Assembly: GCA_910589415.1 (NCBI GenBank)
Contig: OU342639.1
Coordinates: 19,290,268-19,354,267, forward strand
Direction: 5' to 3'
From: Malachius bipustulatus
Taxonomy: Eukaryota; Arthropoda; Insecta; Coleoptera; Melyridae
DNA: 64,000 nucleotides
Shown here: positions 1 to 11,300 of the stretch, piece after piece
Layout: each line of letters starts with the position of its first letter
How positions within the stretch are numbered: the first letter of the stretch is position 1
Position numbers and translations under genes: made by a program
The notes under the pieces: model-generated
Databases searched by the model: none
Told to the model about the DNA's origin: nothing
The model's input: the letters and a program-made list of their open reading frames with translations, nothing else

Positions 1-415
1 GTAGCAACCAAAAACGAAGAACATTGTTTCGTTCAATATTTGGATTAAACGTTTTCAAGTGTTATTAAAGAAGAAGTAAGCCTTCGATTACTTTTGGAAC
101 GAGGCTGGCACAAATTACGCGTCCATCTTTGACAACTTTTTTATTATATTAGGTAAGTGTATCGGCTACCCATCTCAATTTGCATAATTAGCTTTATTTA
201 CAGATTTTTTGTCACCAAGCAGCACCCTTTGACGAAAGCAGCTCTAATGAATATCCGAGACAGAATTTGCGAAACGTCATCAACTTGTGTCTAGTCTAGA
301 TAACATTATATGTGATGTTCCAGATCATTAAGACATTTCATGACGGAGAGGCTAGGGATACAGCTGTTTTTTTAAATCAATCTTTAACTGTTACAATATA
401 AGACAATCAAAGTCA
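1..415. other. AT-rich leader, no gene seen
   Basis: I see no coding frame, repeat or RNA gene that I can support here. The sequence leads into the LINE fragment that begins near 420. Upstream parts of that element may be present but too decayed to read. Confidence 0.4.
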
Positions 416-790
416 CAGGAGCAATGTGAACTGGTTCAACCGCGGCATTGAAGTAATCGTGGATCTGACACCATTACATTTGGTGACCAAAAGAAGAGTC
501 GGAGAAGCTCTCTTTAGAATGTCGACAGCAGAAATCAGAAGTGGACAGCGAGCCATTAAGGACCAACCCTTAAGTGGCTGCGAGAAGTTCTTGACACTGC
601 CAAACAACAGAACTATTAAGAAATTCAGTTCCGACAGGAACGTCATCATGGAACTCTTTACGAAAATAAAACAACACTTCAAACTGTCACTCTCCACAAA
701 AAGATACCATTAAATGGTACGCAGACAGTACCAGAGGATGGCAGGAGATCTATACTCAACCTTGATCCTCTCAAAATCTTCAAGTTTCTA
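416..790 (+). pseudogene. Decayed non-LTR retrotransposon fragment (R1/LOA-like, RT-to-RNase H linker)
   Basis: The plus strand has an open frame at 426-713 (95 codons). It reads like the segment between the reverse transcriptase and RNase H domains of R1/LOA/I-type LINEs: DLTPLHLV followed by KRRVGEALFRM, matching the usual 'ALE.LL.L.PLHL......A....RL' pattern. Just upstream, another frame gives AM*TGSTAALK, which corresponds to the conserved 'GAMRTTPTAALE', so there is a frameshift near 455. Downstream, at about 714-745, a shifted frame reads KWYADSTRGW, like the first strand of RNase H (W.tDGS). The piece is broken by frameshifts and bounded by unrelated AT-rich DNA, so it is an inactive fragment. 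The open frame on the opposite strand (413-697) is a shadow. Clade assignment is by motif only. Confidence 0.6.
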
Positions 791-2990
791 AAGAAAACGG
801 ACTTCGAGAGGGTGCTTCATTAATGAGATTCCATACCAGGGAAACCATAGTAGAGGGGACACAATAGATTTTTTACGTCACAATGACTCAATCACCCTCA
901 ATAATTACAATACAATACAAAGTAACCACTTTCGGTGATGAGATTCTAGATTAATGAAGAAGTGTCAATTTGAAGGAAGATTAATTGTTTGAATCTGTTG
1001 GCACTTAATTGACTAAAAAACTTTTTTTTAAGGGTTGGTGATAGGTTACTCCACTTCATTCTGTGTAGAATATTACAAAAAACAACGAATAAGTATGTTT
1101 GTATTTTTGGCTTATTAAAATTATATAATTTTGCTGTTGTCTCTTTTAATATGTATTTGATAAATTACTCAACTATTGCAAGAGTATGCAATGTAATATA
1201 ATATAAGGATTTTTTGGTAAAATTTAGAAACTCTCTTTCTTGAGGTGGCACTTTAGTTAATAAGACAAATTACTTTCAATTCTCTACCTGATCGATGACG
1301 TTATTCCGACATCTTAGTGTCTAATCTCATTTAGTATCAAAGTTAAAACGAAGCAAAGAAATTGGCAATTAGAGTAAAGTAAATCAAGGCGTAGGTCGTG
1401 ATTTTGAACAAAACAGGTAAGAGCCAAGGCCGGTATCTTGGAGTTCCAAAGCACAGTTCTTTCCTTTCACTGTTCTAAAGTCTCGTTAGAAAGGGTTACG
1501 ACTTTGTTCTCATCTTTAATGGTTCATAAAACGGAGGAGCTTTTACGACCACTGTCGCCGATTTTGATAGGGATATTTGTCCGTTCACACGCAGATTAAT
1601 TTTGGTCAAATGGCTTTCTCAAGTGTAATTGGCACGCTAACAGAATTAGAAAGCCGGATTAAGAACGTCAGAGACCCTATAATAATAAATTTATTGTTTC
1701 GCTTAATAGCCAGCCAGCTATCAATAGTGGTAGTCCCTTTAGACTTAATATAACTATATGCAAAAGCTACCCCAATCAATAGCGAACTCTGATGTCTATA
1801 ATAATAACATTGCAAAGCTCTGACTTTCATAGTCTTCCAGTATATTAAATCTCAAGTTCGATTTGAATCAAATAAATGATCGATTTTGATACAAGTTCTG
1901 TCTTTTTGCGAGTATGTACTAGCAAAATTTAAAAATTTTACATCCTCACTTTCTGTCACTTATCTGATTAGGAATAAGGCATTGCCTTTATTAACAATTC
2001 TAGTCAACAATTTTAAATGATTATATCACTCGATTAATTCTAAAAACACTAAAATTTGTTGAAATGCGAAATAATAACTTCATTTTAAATTCATAAGCAC
2101 GCGAGTAAAAACTAAAGGATTACTATACTTAAAGGTACCGTATATTTCAAATAATATAACGTGGACGAAACAATATAGGAGATACGTTGGTTAGGCCTCA
2201 AAGCTCCTGCAAATATTATTTGCCTAAAAAAGATTGACAATTGCCTTTTTACCGATAAACTTTTACGCTGGGCATGCATTAGCTGTTGCCAAGAAAGTGC
2301 GAAGTGAAGTGAAGTGATTTTTTTATATAAATATTGTTTGTCAGTCTGCGAATTATCTTTTCTCTGAAAATAGTTCCAAGTTACCATTAAACTGAAGAGA
2401 ACAATAACAATCAATCTCAAAGCTGGACTTTCAGGATATTCTCAAAAAGTCGTCATAAGTTTTAAAAGTTTCAATCGCATCTTGCTCAGCAAAAGGCAGT
2501 TATACACGCTACCTAAACACATTTCGATGAAACAAACAAGTCTCATTTTATAAATATTTATATTTTTAAGGAGACCTGTATTTATAAGAAGAGATATTTA
2601 TCAGACCTGAAGGTCTGATAGAATGATACAAAAAAAGGTGATAAAAAGCCACCACAGAGAACAAAATATAAGGGGCATATTAGTGGCGATTTGGAGTAAA
2701 TTACCTTGAACCAGTAGGAGAGAAATAAATAAGAGGAACTAATGACCGACGCAATGTTGGAAGCATCCTACAGTTGCCTCTTTTGCCGCTACAGAGTCAG
2801 CAATTATCGTACTGGAGGTAAAATTTAAAAAGTACATAGATCCAACGTTAGTAGTTCTGACCTGTATTGAGGGGAACAAGTCTTGCTCGGTGGTTTAAGT
2901 TGGCACAAGACATGCAGAATAAGAGGGAGCGATACAAAACGGTGAGTTGTGCTGAGTCCAAGTTAGAATTCATAACGAAACAACGTTCCT
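791..2990. other. AT-rich non-coding stretch
   Basis: No gene or recognisable element. Short open frames on the minus strand (1606-1830, 2112-2420) have no domain character and sit in simple AT-rich sequence. At 2590-2625 there is a small inverted motif around 'cagacctgaaggtctg', a short local palindrome with no context. Confidence 0.5.
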
Positions 2991-3019
2991 AAATCTGATA
3001 ACTGAATTTTAGGAAACGT

Positions 3020-3600
3020 ATGATGGGTGATCCATTTTAATCTGACCAGGGAAATATTTCGGAATTGTGGGGTTATTGAAAAAAAAGTATTCAACAAAAG
3101 TTGTATGGTTGTTAGGGGGACGTAGTTTGGGGGCACAATCATCCCCCCTCTCCCCCACCCCTCGCGGGAGGTGGGGGCAAGTAAATTTTTTTAAATGGGA
3201 ACCCCCAGTTTTTATGACGTACGTCGATTGAGTTGACAAAAACGTGAAACTTTTGTTTGAACCTTTTTTTTTAAACGAAAACCTGTCAAGTTGAAAAGGC
3301 AAGAAATAAATACTTTATCTGAAAATTTAACATTAATAATTAACAACAATGTCGTTGCTCATTTTTCTAATAATTTTCCCAGCATAACTATGAAGATTTT
3401 TTTTTGTAAAACTTTAACCTAACCTTTGAATCGAGGGATGATGACAACTCTGTCATATTATGATCCAAACGGAATTAAACCCACTCTAATTGAGAAGGAT
3501 CAGTGTTTTTGTGACTAAAGTATATCCACTCATTCCGGCGGGGGTATTTTATTCATACTCTTTGTCCATTTTGAGAGAAAACCCCCGCTAGTTATCCCTG
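3020..3600. repeat. Probable dispersed repeat with C-rich hairpin
   Basis: This block has the look of a non-coding mobile repeat. It opens with 'gggtgatccattttaatctg'. It contains a perfect 8-bp GC inverted repeat (3152-3159 with 3170-3177) inside a C-rich run, and holds a second inverted pair, 'gcgggggt' near 3538 with 'acccccgc' near 3583. It has oligo-A/T stretches and no coding. Ends and target duplication could not be fixed. The minus-strand open frame 3009-3302 falls inside it and is not a gene. Confidence 0.4.
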
Positions 3601-3660
3601 AAATTGAATTCAAAATGTCAGACATTGTTTTCCGACAGCGTGTCATAATAGTATATTATG

Positions 3661-3772
3661 CAACGAGCTTATAATGAAGGCTATTAATACGCGAGTATGA
3701 TACGAGCCGTAGGCCAGTGTCTTAACCATCATAAGAGCGTATTAATAGCCATTATCTGCGAGTTCCATACAC
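3661..3772. repeat. Palindromic hairpin module, copy A
   Basis: A 14-bp perfect inverted repeat (3679-3692 with 3737-3750) flanks a loop. Outside it the arms continue imperfectly ('ataat' against 'attat', 'cgag' against 'ctgcg'). Read on the minus strand the loop contains CACTGGCCTACGGCTCGT. This closely matches the loop of the hairpin at 24251-24369 (CATTCGCCTGCGGCTCAT), so the two look like the same kind of hairpin. No recombinase-like frame is visible next to this copy. Confidence 0.55.
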
Positions 3773-4423
3773 TATTTTTTCTACGACCCTTTTTTATTTC
3801 ATAGAAAAGATTGAAAAATTATATATTTTAACAATGACCCGTGTACAATTGCGGATCATTGAGGTTAAGATAGGTTGCTATTTGCTTACGCATATTAGGT
3901 ACCAAATTTTCTTTTCGTCGCTAAGATTATTCTGCTGAGACATGTTTTAGTATCAAGTTTAAGGGCACTACTCACTACTGCGTAATTTTTATTATGCGAA
4001 GTTCGAATTCCGAATTTTACGCTTTGATTTTCAGTAATAATTTTAATAACATTGTCAGCCATTAATTACGATATTGCTTACCTGCGCACGCGACGGTCAC
4101 GGTCGCAGCGTTGCCGCTTTGAATACTATATCACGGACCGCTACGAATGATATAATACTTTATCTTCCTATCTTTTACACGATATACCTACCTATCAAAT
4201 TAATTAAGGTAACATAAAATCTTGATAAATTTTCTTTGAATGTTACTTATGTTCTAAATTAAATAAACGTTCAGATTTTTTTTTTCAGAAATACAGAACT
4301 TATATCACAAGGCAATTTTTGTCGTGAGTATGACAACTCTGTGACTTCGGTTGGCTTGCCGACCCGATTGTGAGCGAAAACGAACCGATTCGATTGCAAA
4401 TGCTCTGCCATTGGATAGCTTGA

Positions 4424-4474
4424 CCAGTGCTTTAATGAAAATTTGTATCTTAATGAGACCCATTAAAGCACTGG
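4424..4474. repeat. Perfect 14-bp inverted repeat with 23-nt loop
   Basis: Positions 4424-4437 (ccagtgctttaatg) are exactly complementary to 4461-4474 (cattaaagcactgg), giving a stem of 14 bp and a loop of 23 nt. The stem size resembles a short miRNA-like precursor, but the flanks do not extend the pairing much. A remnant of a palindromic mobile element is at least as likely. Confidence 0.6.
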
Positions 4475-4639
4475 TGATTCATACTTAATATGCAGATTAA
4501 AACTGTTGGGTTCTCAGCGTACAGTGCGTATCTCCGGAAACATCTCACGGAGTTGGAACCCTACACTACCTCTGATATACTGCCCTTCCACCCCCCATCC
4601 CTACCTGCAGTCTGATATTAAAACACCTAAAACTCAAAG

Positions 4640-4888
4640 CCTTGATCCATCCTTATCATAGAGATGGAACTATGCCTCGATCGAGAACTGATTTCTTTTG
4701 TGTCTCTGCGCGTCTCGACCCTCACTGTTCCCGGCGTTATGCTGACATGCTGTGTGTTTTAAAAATTTTTACTGTTTGTCTTTATGTTTGTTTTTATAAT
4801 TTCTGTAATGACGCTATTGTACTGAGCAATGACTGTTGTAATTCAAGTACAATAAAGAAATTTGTAATTGTAATTGTAATTGTAAAGG
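4640..4888 (+). mobile_element. 3' end of a LINE with hexamer-repeat tail
   Basis: The stretch ends in 'gtacaataaag' followed by about four tandem copies of a six-base unit (attgta/ttgtaa, 4860-4886). This is how several CR1/Jockey-type non-LTR elements terminate. A T-rich, 3'UTR-like segment precedes it. No reverse transcriptase frame survives upstream, so this is probably a heavily 5'-truncated insertion. The open frame 4642-4914 runs through the repeat tail and is not a real protein. Confidence 0.5.
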
Positions 4889-5169
4889 TTGGGAGTAGAA
4901 AAAGTGTATTATGATGGCGTTGAACCGAAACAAAACTTCTAGTCCTGATGACGTAGATATCTATTATCGTACTTAAAAAATGGTTCCCGACTGAGCTGTT
5001 ACCTGTTTTCAGTCGAATTTTCAACATGTTATACATATAGGAATTGAATATTTCTTACCTGCTGGAAATGCGCAAGAATCCTTTTAAAGTACTCGAAAGA
5101 AGATAATATAATCCCCAGTACAGCTCCCGAAAACAGAAATCAACAGGAGACCTCCTCATCTATGTAACA

Positions 5170-5702
5170 GAACTGTGGATCAGAGCAGTCGAACACCATG
5201 GGGAAGTCCCGAGTAGTTGCATTTGATGTCTCTATGCCTTTGTCTGACCGAAGAATTGTTGGCAAGACTGCAGGCTTATGACATACCTAAAAATTTCAGC
5301 TTGTCATACCATACTTAGAGTACTGCTAACACGTTTGGAGTTCAGCTCCTAAACGTACTCTGAAATTACTTGACTCCATTAAGACTCCGACAAAAAAATT
5401 AAATAGTCTTGAACAATGAGAAAAAGTAGCCGACATGATCCTGTTTATGGATATTTTCATGGGAAGTGTTTAAAAACGTGGCCTATGTTTGATCCCACCT
5501 TTCGAAAGACTAGCCCCGCTCGATTCCATCTTCCAGAAGACGGCCCATTTAATCCCACATAGAACAACGAAGGGAAGAAATAACCCATCCATGTTCAGCT
5601 CGTTCCTGAGCAATATAATCTGCCGCGATTCAAATTCAACGTGAATCGTTATCTTCGCTCAAACACCGCTCCCAGAACGTCAGTGCGTGTACATTTTCAA
5701 TA
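5170..5702 (+). pseudogene. Decayed Jockey/CR1-like LINE copy with internal deletion
   Basis: This is a broken copy of the same retrotransposon family as the element at 17887-18816. The first part (5170-5310) reads as the centre of the reverse transcriptase (SRVVAFDVSMPLS, compare VVALDISKAFDRVWH). The sequence then jumps to the C-terminal region: LEYC*HVWSSAPKRTLKLLDS at about 5316, and FNVNRYLRSNTAPRTS at about 5635-5684. The sister copy has LEYCSHIWSSAPKHTLRLLDS and FKANVNRYLRSCTAPRVS. The RT core between these is deleted, and many stops and frameshifts are present. The 3' terminus 'cagtgcgtgtacattttcaat' matches the other copy's 'cagtgcatgtgcattttcaat' just before its poly(A). That shared terminus defines the family's 3' end. 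Confidence 0.8.
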
Positions 5703-7490
5703 AAACCTTTAGAATCAACTTTAAGTTCTGTATATTTTGTGAAATACACAGTGAAAAACACATAGATTCATGAAGTGGTTCAAGAAAAGGTAGATGTTTT
5801 TTTTTCTGGAAGTGTTTAGACCAATCAATGCTTCCCCAAATAAAACGAAAGGACGAAAGGATAAACCCAAACGTTGATGGGACAAAGGAGTGTTCGAATC
5901 GGAATAGAGGAACTGGAAGCGAGGGCAGACGGGTCACGCCACAAGTGACCAACTAATTATTATAGGAAATTAAAAGTCATTACTGCAGCAATGATTTGAT
6001 AAAGCAGACAAAGCAGGAATGTAATTATAATGGAGTAAGTAGCCAGTGACCTGGAAAGTGGATAGGTTGACGGGCCCGGCGTTTCCCCTATGACGTCGAT
6101 GATACCCGACCCTCGACGCTCAGCGATTAACAAAATGTGCTTCTGGTCGGAAATTATCTAAGGTATATTATTATATTTGAATCATGTTTGACTGTTGTTT
6201 ATTTGTGCGGCTTGATATCAAGTTATTGAATTTCTTAGCGTTACAATCGATTCCTCAAAAACTGTATTTTTGGAGCGACAATTGTACAGTTATTACTGAG
6301 ATCATTGAATCGGTTATTCTAGTTATCATTTTTTGATACATTGTAATTGTTAAATCTACTACGGGTATGCCAACGCGCGCTTTGGATGCGTCCCTGCTGA
6401 AGATATTACGAATATTATTGGATTTATCATTGATGATTCACATACATAGTTTTCATTGTCAATTTTTTGCACTTTGAATATCAATAATTACATTTTTTTA
6501 AATCGTGCACAGGGTGAGCTTTTTAGTACGAAATCTCCTCAGACTTCGAAATCAATTTTTCTGAAGCCGGTCCTGGACTTACAAAGCTTACAGAACGCCG
6601 ATTCAATGCTAGATAACAGTGTACAGTAGCACCTAATAATTAGAAAATTCTGATGATCCGTGTAGATATTATAGCCAAATGATCATTTTTCAAAATTCAC
6701 AAATCATCCTGTATAGGTATTAACAAAAAAGCGGAATTGACACTTTTTCCCTTAAGGGACTCTACATATGGTAGAAATTTGTAAAATTCCTCATGACTCA
6801 CCCTATACAAATATGTACCTAGTACTAAAATAAAAAATAAATATAACTAAATTAATGGTCAGTACCTAGTTACAACTTAGAGTTATAGTTAAATGACGCA
6901 AAGAAGAATACCAACACCTATGGGGTTAAAATATTATTACCTACTATTTGAAAGAGGGTAAAATCATTAATACACTACTTCGAAATTGGAATCATCCCTT
7001 GTACTTTTTTGGTATCTCTGTTCAACTGGTTTCAGTTCTGTTCAGCATTCGCGAGCACAAACCAAAAATCAGATTGTATTAATATTCATACGGGAATACT
7101 TGAATGGTATATGATGTAGATCTGTATGAGCGCGTGTGTTATGTACACAATAATGCCGGTGCTACTTTGGTTTGGCGTAGATTCGGAATTCGGAGGTTTA
7201 CTGGACGTGGCCGATAAGGCTAAAGCACGCCGACACACCCGCCCCCGGCGAGCGTCACTTATGTCTTATGGTCTCCCGAGTCCCCCCTGTGCTTTTGCGA
7301 TAATTCGGAAGTGAATATACGAGGTGACTCTTTCGTTCTAGCAATTATAGGATGAAGAAAAATTACATTATTCATTTATTTCCTTAACGCTGGGGAGAAT
7401 CAAATGGGGGTAGAAGAGATAGCGATATTATTGAATGAGGTGCTCTCAACTGAGAACATATAAATTGAGAGAATTTACAATACACCGATA
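5703..7490. other. Non-coding stretch with scattered 'acagggtg/caccctgt' motifs
   Basis: No gene seen. At 6508 ('acagggtgag') and 6793-6803 ('ctcaccctata') there are oppositely oriented motifs about 300 bp apart. They could be ends of a small TIR element, but the arms do not match beyond about 8 bp. A GC-richer patch at 6045-6125 ('gggcccggcgtttcccc') has no recognisable signal. The open frames 5680-5952 (minus) and 7126-7314 (plus) show no domain features. Confidence 0.4.
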
Positions 7491-7497
7491 AGTATAT

Positions 7498-8150
7498 ACA
7501 GGTTGTACTTAGAATGAATCAAGAAAATTCAGGGGGTGATTGATGAAATCATTTTAAGAAAAAAAATAAGTACCAACGTATTACCTAAGAGGCTTAACTT
7601 TTTAATTACAGGGTGTTGAAATTTACAGAAAAGAAAGAATGTGTTCTCATATTATCTGACTATTAAAAAAATGGCCTGTGTAGATAGTAAACGTCATTTA
7701 AGATAATTAAAAACGAAACTGTCGGATTTGTGAATTTATATATTTTTCTTCATTACCAAGAAGAACATCAGTCAAACGTTTTATTTCAATAACTTTTCAA
7801 CTTTTTAACGTTTTATTTCAATAATTCATAAAATTTGAAATACTTTTTTTGAAAATAGTTCACACTAACACTGAAATGAGAGAAATGCATTTCGTGTATG
7901 GTCGCTAATGATGGAAATGCATATGAAGCTAGGCGACTCTACGCGGAAAAGTATCCCCAACGTTGAATACCTCATCACACCACCTTCGCAACTCTTCATC
8001 GGCTTCTCCGCGAAAGGGGGACACTTAAAAGAGATCACAGTGACAATGGTTTTCTGGAAAGCTTGCGCGAAACCAACATTTGCTGAAAATGTATTGTGTC
8101 TATTTCGGGAGAATAATAAATTGTTTGCAAAATTATTTTGACGAGCTCTT
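7498..8150 (+). pseudogene. DUF4817-type transposon remnant (N-terminal HTH region)
   Basis: From about 7868 the translation gives TEMREMHFVYG. After a one-base frameshift near 7903 it continues ANDGNAYEARRLYAEKYPQR*IPHHTTFATLHRLLRERG. This matches the insect transposon-associated DUF4817 helix-turn-helix region, whose pattern is 'E..dMh.iYG.anGNa.eA.rlY.erfPnRr.P....F..lh.rL.e.G'. The stop falls where CGA would encode Arg, a C-to-T change. Beyond 8070 similarity fades. 'atacaggttg' at 7497 or 'acagggtgttga' at 7613 may be the 5' terminus, because related ends recur in the window. No transposase catalytic region survives. The in-frame annotation 7908-8141 is the wrong frame. Confidence 0.7.
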
Positions 8151-10780
8151 GATTTTCTGATAACAGTTACTTATTTTACGAACCTTATTTTATTGGGAAA
8201 CTGAAATGGGCAAAATTTCCATATTTAAAACGGCTCTTTTTAAAGTTTCATTATCATATAGCAAGCGATTATCTAAACCATAGATAGATTTATGAAATTT
8301 TAATGAAGCTGGAAGCTGGTCAGGGTCGTGTTATTATCGTCAAAAGATACAAAGTTTTATATCATTTGCGAAAATTATTGATTTTTTTAATAAAAAAAAA
8401 TATATTTAAAACCCACCTAAACTTTAAACGTTCGAGAAGTCTTTGAATGTTGGTGTTATAGATTTTCGATATTTCAGTTTCCCAATCGAACGATGCTTGG
8501 CAGAAACTCCAAAAAGCAAAGCGTGAATGAAGTTTGAAAAAAAGTTAACGATTGAACTTACCCATATAAACGAGATACTGAAAAAACTAAATGAGTCCCA
8601 AATTCAAACACTTAAAAGCCGTTAATAAGCAGTCAGTTATGGGATTGTTGGATTTTACTAGTTTTTTGTTTTACTCGCAACATATGGACAGTTCTTTGCT
8701 GAATTTCTTGTTAGATGGTAGATCAGTAGTTTTTTGAAGACTATGTCAGGATTTAATTTAAAATTATCGTGCTGCTACATTTACTCTGCTAACTTGAGGG
8801 ACCTTAAAAGTTTACCCATTCCGGTGGTGATATCATGTAGATACCTAATAGAAAACAAACCTGAATGAAACTGATCGTTTGTATTTTTTCTTTCCGTCCA
8901 GAGAGATATAATGATCCGGTTCATTTCTCGATGTTTACGAGCTTTTGATTGGTAGTATCGTTGGAACTCAATATATGTGCTCGTATTAATTAACACTTTT
9001 ATAATTCTTTGGACATGAAAACATTAAAAACAACGAAATTTGTTTCATTTTATGTCAGGACTTTTTGTTTGCAGTATTGCTACCCACGGCGGCATATATG
9101 AAACGGAGATTAAAATGGGCAAAACCTAAATCAATTTACTCGTTATTTTGCAAAAGGGATTAGTTACTCTACTTTTTCATAATAATGTAGTTTTGAAAAA
9201 ATTCACATATGTTTGAAATTAATATGACCATTATTTATAAAGAAGATGAAAATAATAATTAAAACTCAAAATTTTTACGGTTTTTGTTTTATTTAACTTC
9301 CTACTATTTCGCATAGTTATGGAAAAATTTTACGACAAAAAGCAATTTCACCTCATTACCTGGAAATATTTGCTGAATTATTCTTGAAAATTTGTGAACG
9401 GTAGGTATATTTTACGCACTACCTATATAGAGAGATTTCAGTTTACATAACTTTTTCTCCGAAAAATGGAACGTTGGATGAAATTCATTAAAACGGCGTA
9501 ACTCGATTCAAATTACTGAAACGTAATCTCTTTGCAGCGCATTCAAGTTGGATTTGAAATTTAAATAATTATTATCTAAAAAAAAGAGTTATATTCACAA
9601 AATAACTCATCGCGTGATCAGAGAAGAGTAAAAATAAGTAATTTTTATACAATCTTAAATGAACTATATTTCTTTTAACTCACAGTAAAGCAAATTTGAT
9701 CAAATGTATACAAACCGATTTTCATTTCTTAAAATTTAAACGTTAATAATTATCATCAATTCATTGGAATTGTGAATAAGAATTTTTGAAGTTAATTTTT
9801 AGAATTCAATGGTCCGAATTATAGTTTAGAATTGATTGGAATTGAGTAGAAAAAAAGAGAATACCGCGAACAGGCATGAAAAGAAAAACGCCGGAGAAGT
9901 CATACTTTTTCGGAGATTAAACAAAAGCAGGTTCGAAATTAAACGGCAACCGTTCCGTTTCCCGTTTTACGTTAAAGTCGATCAGGTCTGATAATGAAAA
10001 TTAGATTTCAAATTATACAGGTCTTAAGAAATATTGAAAAGCAGAGGGAAGTAAGACCTCGCTCCGGCTAGGTGGAACGTTGAATCTTAAATGCTGAATG
10101 TTAGATGTATGTGGCGTATTCTGAAGAATACGGAACGATACCGAATCAAATTAAATTAACTAAATTGATGTAGCTTTACTTCGCTTCTACTATTATCTAA
10201 ATTGGATAATCCATTGAATTCGACCTGTCCTGTGCCCTTAGGACAGCTCTCTGTCTTACAGTCCTGCTCTGGTCAGGTGATTGTCCCGGCACTTCATAAA
10301 ACTTTCCACAATCGCACAATCATATGAAATTGAATTGATGATTTCATATTATCTTTAAAATAAATCTTTTTTGTGATTTTGTCTCATTTTAAAAATTACA
10401 TGGGATAAAACTCAAGACAGATCAAATTATATTGATTTAGTTTCAGCGAAATCTCCATATACGGGCTGAATAGTAGGAACGTGCTTGGTAAAAAACAAAA
10501 GAGGACCAAAAAAAGCATATTTCCTAGACTGGGAGAGGTTTTTTAAAGCAGTATTACATGACAATATTTTTGTTTCCCTGTTGCATAAGTAAAGAAATTA
10601 TGGTCGAGTGGTTGCCATTAATGACAGCATCTAAATGCCGCAATGTCATGCCGCCTGGAGAATTGTGCATAAGTGAAAGTAATTTCTAAAGTATCAACTA
10701 AAAACTACCATTCTGAACACCAATAAGCTCAAACCTACAAACAATGCAACTAAATGCATTGGAAACTTAAAAACAACTTT
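8151..10780. other. AT-rich non-coding stretch
   Basis: Low-complexity, AT-rich DNA with no gene, RNA or repeat that I can support. The minus-strand open frame 8781-8996 has no domain character. A slightly more GC-rich patch at 10200-10290 contains 'gacctgtcctgtgcccttagg' but no clear signal. Confidence 0.5.
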
Positions 10781-10787
10781 TTTAAAA

Positions 10788-11300
10788 TCAATGCTTTGAG
10801 GAAGTCGTGTCTCTGCTTCGAAAGAGGATACAATAAGCAGTATAGTAGTTGGTTTTGTATGGAATTATGTCTGAGGGCATACCCAGAAGACTGTGACTTA
10901 GAATGTCGTTCATTAGTTTGGTCCGCTCAATGACACAAGCAATTGGTGTGTCTTGTACCGCCTGTAGCAGTCTGTACGTTGTCCATCTTGCCTCTTTTTC
11001 CAAGTATATGTAGAAAGATTCGTTTTAAGCTACATAACCATATGCGATCATTAGTGTAATGACCATTACATATAGCCAGTGGTTTTGCTTGGGACCAATG
11101 CCTCAAGTCCTTCTATACAGATCTTTTTGCAGTTCCAAAAGGAGATCTATGATTTGTGGATGACCTTTTACAGATGGAAGTTCCACAGTAGCCTTCTACC
11201 AAGAATAAAACGCAGACATTTAGCTTCTTCCTTAAATGGTATAGTTTCTCCTAGAAGTGTGAGTGTTGTTAGGCTATCAAAGGCGAGGATATAGAACATT
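10788..11300 (-). pseudogene. Decayed R1/LOA-like LINE fragment (RT C-terminal side)
   Basis: Reading the minus strand from about 11300 downwards gives TIPFKEEAKCLRFILGRRLLWNFHL, then KVIHKS*ISFWNCKKI. This corresponds to the 'KYLGviLD.kL.W..Hi......ka' segment that follows the LINE polymerase core. Further on, LQAVQDTPIACVI and LLGMPSDIIPYK correspond to the 'kvQR.aclgitGAmrTTPt.alE.LLglpPL' segment, interrupted by frameshifts. This is the same part of the protein that the 416-790 fragment begins with, so both may derive from one family. Several stops and frameshifts make it inactive. Confidence 0.65.

Noticed and set aside
6505..6805. TIR element between 'acagggtgag' and 'ctcaccctata'
   Set aside because: Inverted match is limited to about 8 bp; not enough to define an element.
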